A stretch of 64,000 nucleotides of DNA from Anaspis maculata (taxonomy: Eukaryota; Arthropoda; Insecta; Coleoptera; Scraptiidae): NCBI GenBank assembly GCA_949128115.1, contig OX421963.1, positions 78,549,635-78,613,634 of the forward strand, given 5' to 3'. Below, one piece after another: positions 31,644-42,508 of the stretch. Numbering within the stretch: position 1 is the first letter of the stretch; the number at the start of each line of letters is the position of its first letter. A model generated the notes under the pieces. That model searched no databases, had not been told where the DNA came from, and worked only from the letters and a program-made list of their open reading frames with translations. Position numbers and translations under genes: made by a program.

Positions 31644-32747
31644 ATGGCACAAACAATGGGGTACATTTCTTTTCCATCAAGTTTCTGCTACCAGAAGACC
31701 AGCGAGCTGAACCCATGGGCCGAGGAGTTCAAACCGAAACACTGCTATTCTTCCCCCACATTTTTCTGTCATCAGAAGACCAGTGAGCTAAACCCATCGG
31801 CCAAGGAGTTCAAACCAAAACAGTACAGCGTCAAACTTGTTCTGAGGTATGTAATAAAAAAATGTATTTTAGTATTTTACCCCAGAATGACTTCGTGGGG
31901 TCGCGGGTGATCCTGGTGATAATTTTGACGTAGGTACATACCCACACATGAGTGTGTTAAGGGACATGAACTTTCAATGTTTTTCCGTTGGGATGAAACG
32001 ATAGAAAATTTCGGATTTTTGGATATAAAGTCCATTAGTCGCACCACATAGGATTACTTTTATTTGCAGTTATTCAAACGACCAACTAAGCGTCATATCT
32101 TGTGATTATCAACATCGTCACCACGTGATCCTTGCAGTGTTCGAGTGTTTCACCCTCGCTTTCACCTCATCTAAAGAAAAATTGATGATTCTCCTTCAAT
32201 TTCTGCCTTATTTTGTTCAATTGGTTTATTAATAACTTTTTGTTTTTGTTTTTGTAGTTCTGAGAAGATGGAACAAACAATGGGGGACAATTATTCCTCT
32301 CCATCAAATTTCCGCTACCAGAAGACCAGCGAGCTGAACCCCTGGGCCGAGGAGTTCACACCGAAACACTGCTGCTCCGTCAAACTTGATCCAAATGCGC
32401 CGGAATTCGTTCCGGAAAGTTCAACAACCAGACAGGACCATGCCTGTCAATGGCAGTTTGATGACTTTGATGGGGCGCAAATCAAGATCCTGGAATTCAT
32501 CATACACACCGGGAGAAATTCAGAGGCCAACATGAGACTAATTGGAAAATGTTTGCAGACGTTGCCGACAAACACCACCCTAGATGATGTTCTGTTGATG
32601 TGCAAAACATCAGATTTTTACAAAGAACACATTTCGCATCTACAAAGCTCAGGAGATAAGGAAAAAGTGCAGCTGTTCGAGTTTTTGATAGAAACGAGCA
32701 AGAAGATCTTGTGCGAAATAAATGAATTTGAATTTTGTTCAAACTAA
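31644..32747 (+). CDS. PAM2 repeat protein 1 (two coding exons, 230 aa)
   Basis: Proposed CDS 31644-31846 joined to 32258-32747. Exon A starts after acceptor TTTTTGTAG with AAGATGG and ends at donor GTATGT. Exon B begins after TTTTTGTAG, and the join keeps frame (phase 2). Exon A encodes two PAM2-type peptides, SELNPWAEEFKP and SELNPSAKEFKP. Exon B encodes SELNPWAEEFTP and KLDPNAPEFVP, then an unrecognised, probably helical region of about 90 residues (DDFDGAQIKILEF through LFEFLIETSKK). PAM2 peptides are known to bind the MLLE domain of poly(A)-binding protein, so a role in mRNA translation or decay in the cytoplasm is a reasonable inference. Without splicing, exon A reads on to a stop at 31910 and exon B could start from its own ATG (32268). 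AATAAA lies at 32991. Confidence 0.6.
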
Positions 32748-32990
32748 TTAAAACTAATTTCGTATGCTCACAGCAGACAGTTCCATCAAAATCCTATAAG
32801 CAAATAACTTTATCGCGCTCATAGTAGCGAAGCAACTTACCATGCTATTGGCTGTTACATAGGTAGCAACCACGAGCGTGATAAAATTAATTCGCCTCCA
32901 AAACTTTATTGGAAATGGCTGCTAATGATGTAGATGCTTTTATTTGTGATACACTTGTATGATTTGTTTTACTTGTAATATTCTGTGCTA

Positions 32991-32996
32991 AATAAA
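32991..32996 (+). terminator. Poly(A) signal of PAM2 gene 1
   Basis: AATAAA in a conserved TTCTGTGCTAAATAAATA block. Equivalent signals lie at 37830 (gene 2), 51184 (beyond the LTR element, gene 3), 57779 (gene 4) and 61470 (gene 5). Confidence 0.6.
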
Positions 32997-33057
32997 TATA
33001 GATGAAAACTTTTATCTCATATATTGTTGTGTATTTATTTCGAGGGGCAAACCGCGA

Positions 33058-33155
33058 AGGAAATCTGGTGTAGATCAAAGAGGAAATCACAGGAAATCAA
33101 TAGAATTTTTAGGAAATTAAAAGAAATCAAGTAAAATATGAAGGAAATCACAGGA
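33058..33155. repeat. GGAAATCACA minisatellite
   Basis: Degenerate repeats of about 10-16 bp built on AGGAAATCACAGGAAATC. Related arrays lie at 35330-35545, 41380-41640, 57845-57985 and 59085-59300. Confidence 0.8.
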
Positions 33156-33289
33156 GATCTTCAATGTGCGCATGCGCATTATAATTTCAAGCTCACATAG
33201 TGCGTATGGGATGGACATTGTAACCGCTAGGTATAGGTACTTGGTACTTATCTTATCGGCGACGTTGTTTCTACCTATAGGTCGTTGTA

Positions 33290-33861
33290 TACAGGGTGAA
33301 TCAGTTCTAACCCATCAAACTCCAGGACAAGATTCCTACCATCCTCCCGACCCAGAAAAATACAACATACGCGCCCCTCACTCGTCTCCCCAAAAAGATA
33401 CAGGGTGTGAAAGCTCACCCCTCTTGATCTTCAAAAATTTCCAACTTGCAAACTATCGAACCAAATCAGCCTAAACTCGGCACAGACTGTTTCGTCAGAA
33501 ACATCCGCCCACCTGCAAAACTTTAAAAGAATCCAATCAGTAGCGTAGGAGTTATGGAGGGTCACTAATTTGGAAGCATCTGAAGAAACTTTAAAATAGA
33601 TGTTTCATCCAGAACTCCTATTCCACCGATTGTACTCCTCCGGAACTCGGCGGGCAGGCAGATAATTCCGACAAACCAGCCCGTGCCGAACCCAAGCTGA
33701 CCTAATTGAACAGTCTTTAAAAATCGGAAAAAGTGAGCTTTGACCTTCCCCATCTTTCCCGGGAAGCAAGTGAGAGGCAGGCATATCATACCCCTCTGAA
33801 TCAGAAGGACGAGGAGAACCCTATCTCAAAGTTTGACCGGTCCAAACTGATTCACCCTGTA
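33290..33861. mobile_element. TIR element, 572 bp
   Basis: The ends TACAGGGTGAATCAGTT and AACTGATTCACCCTGTA are perfect 17-bp inverted repeats, preceded by TA. No transposase; the inner 60-100 codon frames are not recognised. An identical placement occurs at 58112-58681, and a 5'-truncated copy at 40453-40971. Confidence 0.7.
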
Positions 33862-34052
33862 CCGGTAGGTTTCTTTTGGAACCTAATTTTGATAAAGTAT
33901 TACGAAGTATTTTTGAAATGTGTAATGACAATGACAGTTGTCCAAGATTCATCCATGCTCTCAACGGTACATAGTACATACCTACCTACCTATTTGTTCA
34001 ACTTCCCGCTCCTTATCAAATAATGAACTCTCAACTTCACCAATGTTAATTG

Positions 34053-35107
34053 CAGTGGCGCAGCCAGGATTTAGCCATGGGGGGGGGGCTAACGAGGCCA
34101 CCCCCCCCCCCCGGAAAAAAGGCCTTGGTCATCCTATTTTCGAGTATAATTACTTATTGTGGTACCAATGTTACCTACCTTAAATTGAAGTAGGTATTAA
34201 ATTTTGTATTCCCCGGGTTTGCGGGAAAAATGACAGTAATAAATGGTAGTAATGACACTTGCAAACTGACAGCTGCGCTGCGCGCACGTAGAAACGTCAT
34301 ACACGATCGTTCGGCACATACAAACGAACAAACGATACGGCCGAACGCAGCTGTTCACGAAATACGGTTTTTCGTGCTCTTGTTAAATCCTCGGTTAAAT
34401 CTATCGATAGTGGCAGTCTGAACGATAATCGTTCGCTAAAAAGTCGTTAGTGAACGAGAAGTTACAAAATAAACCTAATAGGTAGGCGAGTATACTTGCT
34501 TAAGGACGGAGTTATATCGGTAAAATAAGCGTTGTGGAATCAATAGTCCCTGTGGGTTCATTCCTTGACAGAATCTTATTACCATTTAGGTCTCTCTCGG
34601 AAGCTACAAGGATGCAGTTTGGTTTAAGCTCATTGGCATTTCCAAAATCGAAAAATATCTTTGTTATTTTTGGATGAATAATTGATTTTTGGATTTGTGG
34701 ATTTTGGATTTGTGGATATTGGATTTTGGTTTGAGACCAATGCCAATGGGCTCAAACCAAAGTGCATCCTTGTAGCTTTCGGAAGAAACCTAAATGGTGA
34801 GATTCTGTCAAGAAATAAACCCACAGGTATTGATTCCGCAACGCTTATCTTACCAATTCAACTCCGTCCTCAAACCGGAAAAGTTTCTCTCCGCACCAAT
34901 TGAAAAAAAAAACGCACAATCCAATCGCAGTGCAACTCTTACACAGAGAGACTAATGATCTATTTTCTAAATGATAAAGAAGGTAACAGTCGAACACAAT
35001 AGTTTTTTTATTTTGTTCAAAATTTTTCATTGCTTCGGTGAAAAAGCGAGACTGTCTGGGGGGGGGGGGCTATAGCCCCCTAGCCCCCCCCCTTGGCTGC
35101 GCCACTG
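34053..35107. mobile_element. Non-autonomous hAT element, 1055 bp
   Basis: Termini CAGTGGCGCAGCCAGG / TTGGCTGCGCCACTG and a perfect 8-bp target duplication GTTAATTG (34045-34052 and 35108-35115). The duplicate segment shows the empty site at about 58864 (AATGTTAATTGAAAATTG). G-runs and C-runs lie just inside the ends. The centre (34490-34880) is itself a palindrome with matching blocks AGCTACAAGGATGCA and TGCATCCTTGTAGCT. No transposase. Confidence 0.93.
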
Positions 35108-35329
35108 GTTAATTGAAAATTGAAATTTTTCTGAAAAATTTTATCTCGAATTTGATGAAAAGATGTTTGCAAGAATATTCCACAAGAAAGCGTGAATTAT
35201 TTCTTTATCGCATCGCGCAGTAAAATGTAAGCAGGTATGATGTGAGTTTTTAGTACCTAGTTACCTACCTACCCGAGTAGGTACCTACCTATTTGTGGCG
35301 TTTGTATGAAAATATCATGAATTCAAAGG

Positions 35330-35545
35330 AAAACTTGAGAGAATGATGGAATTTACAAAAAATTAAAAGAAATTATTCTACTTTACAGGAAATCACAGAA
35401 AATCAAAGGAAATCACATTAAATCTTCAGAGAACAAAAGAAATCATAGGAAATCAAGACACAGGAAATCACAGGAAATCCTGAGGAAATCACAGGAAATC
35501 TCGAGGAAATCACGGGAAATATTGTGAAAAGAGGAAATCTGGTGT
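35330..35545. repeat. GGAAATCACA minisatellite, second block
   Basis: Repeats of GGAAATCACAGGAAATC with variants CCTGAGGAAATC and CTCGAGGAAATC. It lies inside the right end of the composite repeat. Confidence 0.8.
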
Positions 35546-36067
35546 ACAAAATCCAGCCCGCGGTTTGCCCCCTGGATATATTTCTATGGCTATGGGATTG
35601 ATTGTGGGAAGTATTCAAAGTCTCATTTCTAGGTTTTGGGGGGTATATCGTGAGATAAAATCATTTCCTAATTCTGGAAGGTTATGCCAGAAAAAACGTA
35701 GGTACGTCACGAAACTACCCATTGAACTCGACTGAGCGTCGCTTTCAGGACATTCGACTTGCTCACAGTCAGTTCCACCAAAGTTTTCATTGATTACAGG
35801 GACCAAAAGAATATTTAACAGGCATTCAGGTACTATATCTAACAGTGTATCATCCACAATTCTAAGAATTCACCGTTTAGGTGGATACTATCCACCTTTA
35901 TACATCACAAAAGAAAAAAATCTCTGAAAACTTAATTTTCAAGTGAGTTTCCGGCATACCTAGGTACGACTACCTGCACATTCAATAGCGAATGACGGAA
36001 CATAAACTTTCATTGTTCTCCGGTTGGTATGAACCAGGTAAAATTTGAAACCTTTGTTCTCTTTGGT

Positions 36068-36212
36068 TATAAAGCACATCACAAGGCTCAAGTTTCATTT
36101 GCAATTTGCTAGAGACCAAGTAGTCAGTGTGTCACGGCCTGTGATCATCAAGATTTTCACCACGTGCTTTCCGCAGTGTTCAAGTTCTTCACTTCGACTT
36201 CATCAAGAAAAG
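36068..36212 (+). promoter_or_regulatory. Promoter and exon 1 of PAM2 gene 2
   Basis: TATAAAG at 36068, TCATT initiator-like site with A at 36097, and exon end at 36212 followed by GTGAGG. The exact homologue of most of this block (36029-36142) is deleted in gene 5. Confidence 0.5.
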
Positions 36213-36385
36213 GTGAGGATTCTCTTTCACTTTCTGTCTTATTTGAACCACTGATTATTACTGATAATTTCTGGTCAATCGGTATCTGATAATAACTTTT
36301 TTTTCTCAAATTATGAAAAGATTGAACTAGCAATGTGGTTGATTTATTAATAACTTTTGGTTTTTGTTTCTGTAGTTCTGAGAAG

Positions 36386-37585
36386 ATGGAACAAACAATG
36401 GGGGCCAATTCTTTTCCATCAAGTTTCTGCTACAAGAAGACCAGCGAGCTGAACCCATGGGCCGAGGAGTTCAAACCGGAACACTGCTTTTCTTTCCTCG
36501 CAAGTTTTCGCCATCAGAAAACCAGTGAGCTAAATCCTTCGGCCAAGGAGTTCAAACCAAAACAGTACAGCGTCAAACTTGATCTCAGGTAGGTTATAAA
36601 ACATGTATTTTAGTATTTTACCTTAGAATAAATTCGTGGGGTCGCCGGTGATTCTGGTGATAATTATGAAGTAGGTACATACCCACACATGAGTGTGTTA
36701 ACGGACATGAACTTTCAATGTTTTTCAGTTGGGATGGAACGATAGAAAACTTCGGATTTTTGGATATAAAGTCCATTGGTTGCACCACATAGGTTAACTC
36801 GAGGGTTTACTTTTATTTGCAATTTTTCAAACGACCAACTAATCGTCATATCTTGTGATCATCAACATCGCCACCACGTGATCCTTGCAGTGTTCGAGTG
36901 TTTCACCCTCGCTTTCACCTCATCTAAAGAAAAATTGATGATTCTCCTCCAATGTCTGACTTGTTTTGTTCAAATGGTTGATTGTTTATTAATAACTTTT
37001 GGTTTTTGTTATTGTAGTTCTGAGAAGATGGAACAAACAATGGGGGACAATGATTCCTCTCCATCAAGTTTCTGCTACCAGAAGACCAGCGAGCTGAACC
37101 CATGGGCCGAGGAGTTCAAACCGAAACACTGCTTTTCTTTCCTCGCAATTTTTCGCCATAAGAAAACCAGTGAGCTAAACCCTTCGGCCAAGGAGTTCAA
37201 ACCAAAACAGTACAGCGTCAAACTTGATCCTAATGCACCGGAATTCGTTCCGGAAAGTTCCATAACCAGACAGGACCATCCCTGTCAATGGCAGTTTGAT
37301 GACTTTGATGGGGCGCAAATCAAGATCCTGGAATTCATCATATACACCGGGAGAAATTCAGAGGCCAACATGAGACTAATTGGGAAATGTTTGCAGACGT
37401 TGCCGACAAACACCACCCTAGATGATGTTCTGTTGATGTGCGAAACATCAGATTTTTATGAAAAACACATTTCGCATCTACAAAGCTCAGGAGATAAGAA
37501 AAAAGTGCAGCTGTTCGAGTTTCTGATAGAAACGAGCAAGGAGATCTTGTGCGAAATAAATGAATTTGAATTTTGTTCAAACTAA
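36386..37585 (+). CDS. PAM2 repeat protein 2 (two coding exons, 256 aa)
   Basis: Proposed CDS 36386-36588 joined to 37018-37585, in frame. The donor is GTAGGT and the acceptor TATTGTAG. Exon A carries SELNPWAEEFKP and SELNPSAKEFKP. Exon B carries a second pair of the same peptides plus KLDPNAPEFVP, giving five PAM2-type motifs, more than gene 1. The C-terminal region of about 90 residues matches gene 1 with few changes. Unspliced exon A stops at 36592. Poly(A) signal at 37830. This is the family member with the fullest motif set. PABP binding is inferred from motif similarity only. Confidence 0.6.
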
Positions 37586-37643
37586 TTATGATTGATTTCG
37601 TATACTTACAACAGACAGTTCCATCAAAATCTTAGAAGCAAAT

Positions 37644-37726
37644 AACTTTATCACGCTCATAGTAACGAAGCAACTTACCATGCTATTGGCTGTTACATAA
37701 GTAGCAACCACGAGCGTGATAAAGTT
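37644..37726 (+). repeat. 3' UTR stem-loop, PAM2 gene 2
   Basis: AACTTTATCACGCTC pairs perfectly with GAGCGTGATAAAGTT across a 53-nt loop. It is present at the same place in all five loci (near 32808-32891, 50998-51080, 57597-57680, 61284-61366), imperfect in gene 1. It could be an old MITE fixed before the family expanded or an RNA structure. Confidence 0.6.
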
Positions 37727-37964
37727 AATTCGCCTCTAAAACTTTATTGGAACTGGCTGCTAATAGATGTAGATGCTTTTATTGGTGATAGACTTGTATG
37801 ATTTGTTTTACTTGTAATATTCTGTGCTAAATAAATATTGATGGAAACTTTTATTTCATATCTTGTGGTGTATTTATCTCTAACTGGCGACCCATCACAA
37901 TTTGTTCGATATTACGGAGAATTTTAGAATTTTTTTTGAAAAACGACTACGAAATTATATCTCA

Positions 37965-39486
37965 TTCAACGGCAATCAAAGAGGCTTCGTACAAACAACC
38001 GGGACTCATATCAATACTTCAGTCTTGGACAGTATCTTAAAAACAGCAAAGAAGGAAAAACGAGACTGCTGCATCTTATATCTTGATATCGAGAAAGCCT
38101 ATGATAACATTGGACATACTCACCTACAAAAGACTCTCGAATCTCTGACTTTACCAAAGAAATTACGTCAAATTATCATCAATTCACAATTAGGAAATAC
38201 CACTCAAATCAAAACTGTGAAAAGAAAAACTCGGGAGATCACTTTAGTAAGAGGGGTTATGCAAGGTTCACCTTTGTCCCCGTCCCTGTATAACCTTCGC
38301 GTTGACCACGTCCTGGACGAGTTGTCCGAAGAGGCCGTTTCCGACCATCTTGGATTCAAGATTGACAGTAATCTTAAACCAGTGTCTTAGGATTCGCCGA
38401 CGACACGGTTCTTATTGGGAACACTAAACAGACAGCGTCAATGTTATATGGAGCGGCGATTGAACTCTTCGAAGAGGTTGGTCTGAATTCGAACCATAGT
38501 AAGACAAAAATTATAAACGTGATTAAAGGGAGTTTAGTAGAAGAAGAAACTATAGTGAACGGGACCAAAATGAAATCGATTGGCAGGAATGAAGCCATCA
38601 AATACCTGGGCGTTACATTTAGTAACGAAATTACATATAATCCATCAGAAGATATTGCTAAATTGGGAACCAAATTAGAAAAAGTAACCACTCATTCTTA
38701 TCTTAAGGAACGGCAAAAGCTGATCATCCTAAACCATCACATATGGCCTACTATGACCTAACACTTCCAATGGGCTCCGTTATTATCTTTGACCAAAGAA
38801 TTTCTTAATGACATTGATAAGATGATCCGATGTTCTTTGGAGGAAATCCTAGATCTATCTTCTGATCTGCCAAACTCGCTGATATACATATGCTCCAAAA
38901 AAATAAGAAAGGACTCCAACTATTTCGCGCAAGCTGGGAAGATTTTCTACAACACCTGAACATCTGCATCAGACTGGAGAAAAACGGCAACGATTTCATC
39001 TTGAAAGTAAGAGACCTTTAAAAGGAAAAAAACATCTGCCTTGAGAAACTGGATTTGCCGGATGACGAATTCAATATTATGACTGTAAAATCGATAAGAT
39101 CATTGCTTCAAAATAGAGAATTCGATCAATGGTCGACTCCATCTTACAAAGGAAGAGGGGCAGTTCTATTTACAGAGTTCTCCCTAGCAAACAATATCGT
39201 AGACAACAAGGGCCTCTCCTCTTCCGAACTGAAAGACGCTATAAAAATTATTGGTAACGTTGCTCCTGTAAGAGCTCTCCCAGGTAGATCCAAGGACGGC
39301 ACCCGGTGTCGGCACTGTTCCGACGCCGAGAATTTCACCCGTGAAACACTGCCACACGTCCTTGGATTCTGTCCTTTCGGGGAGCTCTCACGGAACCATC
39401 GTCACCATTCAGTACGTACCCTAATAGCCGAGGCATTGCGTGACAAGGGACTCACAGTCTATGAAGAGGTGGTATGTACTGCGAAC
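37965..39486 (+). pseudogene. R2-like reverse transcriptase, broken
   Basis: RT motifs in order: NGNQRGFVQTTGTHINTS, LYLDIEKAYDNIGH (catalytic Asp), RGVMQGSPLSPSLYNL, then GFADDTVLIG in another frame. Loss of 4 bp at CCAGTG^TCTTAGG (38381-38390) makes a stop after LKPVS. Another stop interrupts the thumb region at 38758 (WPTMT). Downstream, CRHCSDAENF..LPHVLGFC is the CCHC-like motif found before the restriction-like endonuclease. The copy at 51380-52195 keeps the undamaged version of the first two regions. Confidence 0.8.
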
Positions 39487-39985
39487 CAGGGGCGGACTGG
39501 GGTTCTAAAAGTTAGGCCGCAGGTGCGATTTGGGGGCCCCCCTGACACGTGGAGGGGAGTCACAGGCTAAAACTTTTCTTGTTTTTGAATGTTAAATTGA
39601 AATCATCATTATTGGTAAAAATATTTGTAACTACCTGGTGGCTTGATAATAAAAAAACATTCAAACATCTTCTAGGAACTCAGCAAATTGAAAGCGCAAC
39701 TACCTACTGTAACCATATTCATTGTCACAAACTGTAAATTCTTACTGCTGAACTACATCTATCTATTGCGCTATAATATCATTGATGTCACTGCCCTTTA
39801 TCAAAGAAAAATTAACAGGAAGGGGGCCTCGGGGCCCATTTTGTTTTCGTGTAATTTTTTTTGTATTTTTTCAACCCAAATTCTTATGCTCTGCGGGGGC
39901 CCCTAATCGACCGAAGTTTTGGGGGCCCTACGCCAAAAATCTAGGCCGGAATTGCGGCCTAGCGGCCTTGGCCAGTCCGCCCCTG
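39487..39985. mobile_element. hAT MITE inside the R2-like element
   Basis: Termini CAGGGGCGGACTGG / CCAGTCCGCCCCTG, flanked by the 8-bp near-duplication CTGCGAAC (39479-39486) and CTGCGGAC (39986-39993). Removing it restores the retroelement reading frame across the endonuclease region. 499 bp, no coding capacity. The duplicate copy lies at 63131-63647. Confidence 0.88.
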
Positions 39986-39993
39986 CTGCGGAC

Positions 39994-40260
39994 TCGGGCA
40001 GTACCCGTAGGGTTGACAGCCTGGCTATTGACAAAAAGGAAAATGTTGGTTGGATCATAGATCCCACCGTGAGATTCGAGCTGAACCAAGCTCAGCCTAA
40101 TAATGTAAATTTGGAAAAGCAAAGGATCTATGAACCAACAACAACAACGTTCTTCAAAATGTCATATGGCCTGAAGGATGTCAGAGTTACCGGACTGCTA
40201 GTCGGAGCCCGCGGTACCATCACTTCTCTTTTCAAGGATTTTTATTATCGAAAATTATAG
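39994..40260 (+). pseudogene. R2-like restriction-like endonuclease domain fragment
   Basis: The frame contains RRVDSLAIDKKENVGWIID, PTVRFELNQ, EKQRIYEPTT and VTGLLVGARGTITSLF, a signature of the C-terminal endonuclease of R2-type retrotransposons, with Asp residues at the expected (P)D..D positions. It is separated from the RT by the hAT insertion. The C-terminus is altered by a 25-bp deletion that the 61.5-kb copy does not have. Confidence 0.75.
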
Positions 40261-42160
40261 CTCTATCCGTATTGAAACAATTAATATATATCTAAGGAAT
40301 CATTTATATAACAAGTAGGTTATAAGGTTCATAATCCACTTTACTTCCTTTTTCCTTTACTTTACAATTTATTGGTTTTGTTACTATCATTATTATTATT
40401 ATTACTGTTATACATTGTTGTTGAGTATTCTTTGTTGTAATTGCACATTAAAATACAACATACGCGCCCCTCACTTGTCTCTCGAAAAAGATACAGGGTG
40501 TGAAAGCTCACCCCTCTTGATCTTCAAAAATTTCCAACTTGCAAACTATCGAACCAAATCAGCCTAAACTCAGCACAGACTGTTTCGTCAGAAACATCCG
40601 CCCACCTCCAAAACTCTGAAAGAATACAATCAGTGGCGTAGGAGTTATGGGGGGTCACTAATTTGGAAGCATCTGAAGAACCTTTAGAATAGATGTTTCA
40701 CCCAGAACTCCTATTCCACCGATTGTACTCCTCCGGAACTTGGCGGGCAGGCAGATAATTCCAACAAACCAGCCCGTGCCGAACCCACGCTGACATAATT
40801 GAACAGTTCGCAAGTTACAAACCTTTAAATATCGGAAAAAGTGAGCTTTGACCTCCCCCATCGTTCCCAGGGAGCAAGTGAGAGGCAAGCATATCATACC
40901 CCTCTGAATCAGAAGGACAAAAAGAACCCTATCTCAAAGTTTGACCGGTCCAAACTGATTCACCCTGTATTAGTAGGTTCCTTTTGGAACCTAATTCTGA
41001 TAAAGTATTACGAAGTATTTTTGAAATGTGTAATGACAGATGTCCAAGATTCATCCATGCTCTCAACGGTACATAGTACATACCTACCTACCTATTTGTC
41101 CAACTTCCCGCTCCTTATTGAATAATGGACTCTCGACTCTACTAATGTCTCGACTAATGTGAATGTAAAATTGAAATTTTTCCGAAAAATTTTATCTCGA
41201 ATTTGATGGGAAGATGTTGCAAGGATATTCCACAAGAAACCGTGAATTATTTCTTTATCGCATCGCGAAGTAAAATGTAAGCAGGTATGATGTGAGTTTT
41301 GAGTACCTAGTTACCTACCTATCCGAGTACCTACCTATTTGTGGCGTTTGTATGAAAATATTATGAATTTATAGGAAACCTTGAAAGAATCATAAAATTT
41401 ACAAGAAATTGAAAGAAATTATTCAACTCTACAGGAAATCACAGGAAATCTTCATAAAACAAAAGAAATCATAGGAAATCAAAGGAAATCAAGACACAGG
41501 AAATCTTGAGGAAATCACAGGAAATCTTGAGGAAATCACAGGAAATCTTGAGGAAATCACAGGAAATCACAGAAAATCTTAGTAAAATACGGGAAATCGC
41601 AGGAAATCACAGGAAATCTTCTGAAAAGAGGAAATCTGGTGTACAAAATCCAGCCCGCGGTATGCCCTTCGATTTATTTCGATAGCTAGGGGATTGATTG
41701 GGGGAAGTATTGAAAGTCTCATTTCTAGGTTTTGGGGGGTATAGCGTGTGATCAAATCATTTCCTAATTCTGGAAGGTTATGCCAGGAGAAACGTAGGTA
41801 CGTCACAAAATTACCCATTGAACTCGACTGAGCGTCGCTCTCAGGACGTTCGACTTGCTCACAGTCAGTTCCACCAAAGTTTTCATTGATTTCAGGGACC
41901 AAAAGAATATTTTACAGGCATTCAGGTATTATATCTAACAGTATCACATCCACAATTCCAAGAATTCACTGTTTAGGTAGATACCATCCAACTTCATACA
42001 TCACCAAAAAAAATCTCTGAAAACTTAATTTGAAAGTGAGTTTCAGGCATACCTAGGTACGACTACCTGCACATTCAATAGCGAGTGACGGAACATAAAC
42101 TTCCATTGTTCTCCGGTTGGTATGAACCAGGTAAAATTTGAGACCTTTGTTCTTTTTGGT

Positions 42161-42303
42161 TATAAAACACATTACAAGGCTTCAGTCTCATTCGCAATTT
42201 GCTAGAGACCAAGAAGTCAGTGTCACGGCCTGTGATCATCAAGATTTCCACCACGTGCTTTCCGCAGTGTTCAAGTTTTTCACTAAGACTTCTTCAAGAA
42301 AAG
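42161..42303 (+). promoter_or_regulatory. Promoter and exon 1 of PAM2 locus 3
   Basis: TATAAAA at 42161, TCATT with A at 42190, exon end AAAAG at 42303 and donor GTGAGG intact. Confidence 0.45.
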
Positions 42304-42508
42304 GTGAGGATTGTCTTTCAATTTCTGTACAATTTAAACCAGTGTTCATTACCGATAATTTCTGGTCAATCGTTACCTATCTGATAATAACTTTTTTTTT
42401 TTTAAATCATGAGAAGATGGAACCAGCAATGAGGTTGATTTATTTCAACTTTTGGTCATCCAGTATCTGATAATGACTTTTGGTTTTTGTTTTTGTAGTT
42501 CTGAGAAG

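Larger units (their letters stand above)
33044..35572. mobile_element. Composite repeat bounded by GGGGCAAACCGCG inverted ends
   Basis: The left end GGGGCAAACCGCG (33044-33056) is mirrored by CGCGGTTTGCCCC (35560-35572). Just inside both ends are direct AGGAAATCAC-type minisatellites. The interior holds a second TIR element (33290-33861) and a hAT insertion (34053-35107). The same arrangement is present at about 57835-59325, and the right end recurs near 41660. I see no transposase and no certain target duplication. Confidence 0.45.
30917..40310. repeat. Segmental duplication, copy P
   Basis: Collinear with 55698-64000 over about 8.3 kb. It contains PAM2 genes 1 and 2 and an R2-like remnant, and carries one extra 1.06-kb hAT insertion. 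Both copies share the inactivating mutations of the R2-like remnant, so the duplication happened after those arose. The first matching text is TTTTGATTTATTATACAGGG. Confidence 0.88.
37873..40450 (+). mobile_element. R2-like (RLE-type) non-LTR retrotransposon remnant, copy 1
   Basis: 5'-truncated element starting just after the poly(A) region of gene 2. It contains reverse transcriptase, then a zinc-finger/endonuclease tail typical of R2/R4-like elements, and an AT-rich 3' end. It is disrupted by a 4-bp deletion and an in-frame stop, interrupted by a hAT element at 39487-39985, and has a 25-bp deletion near 40245 relative to the copy at 61.5 kb. Confidence 0.8.
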
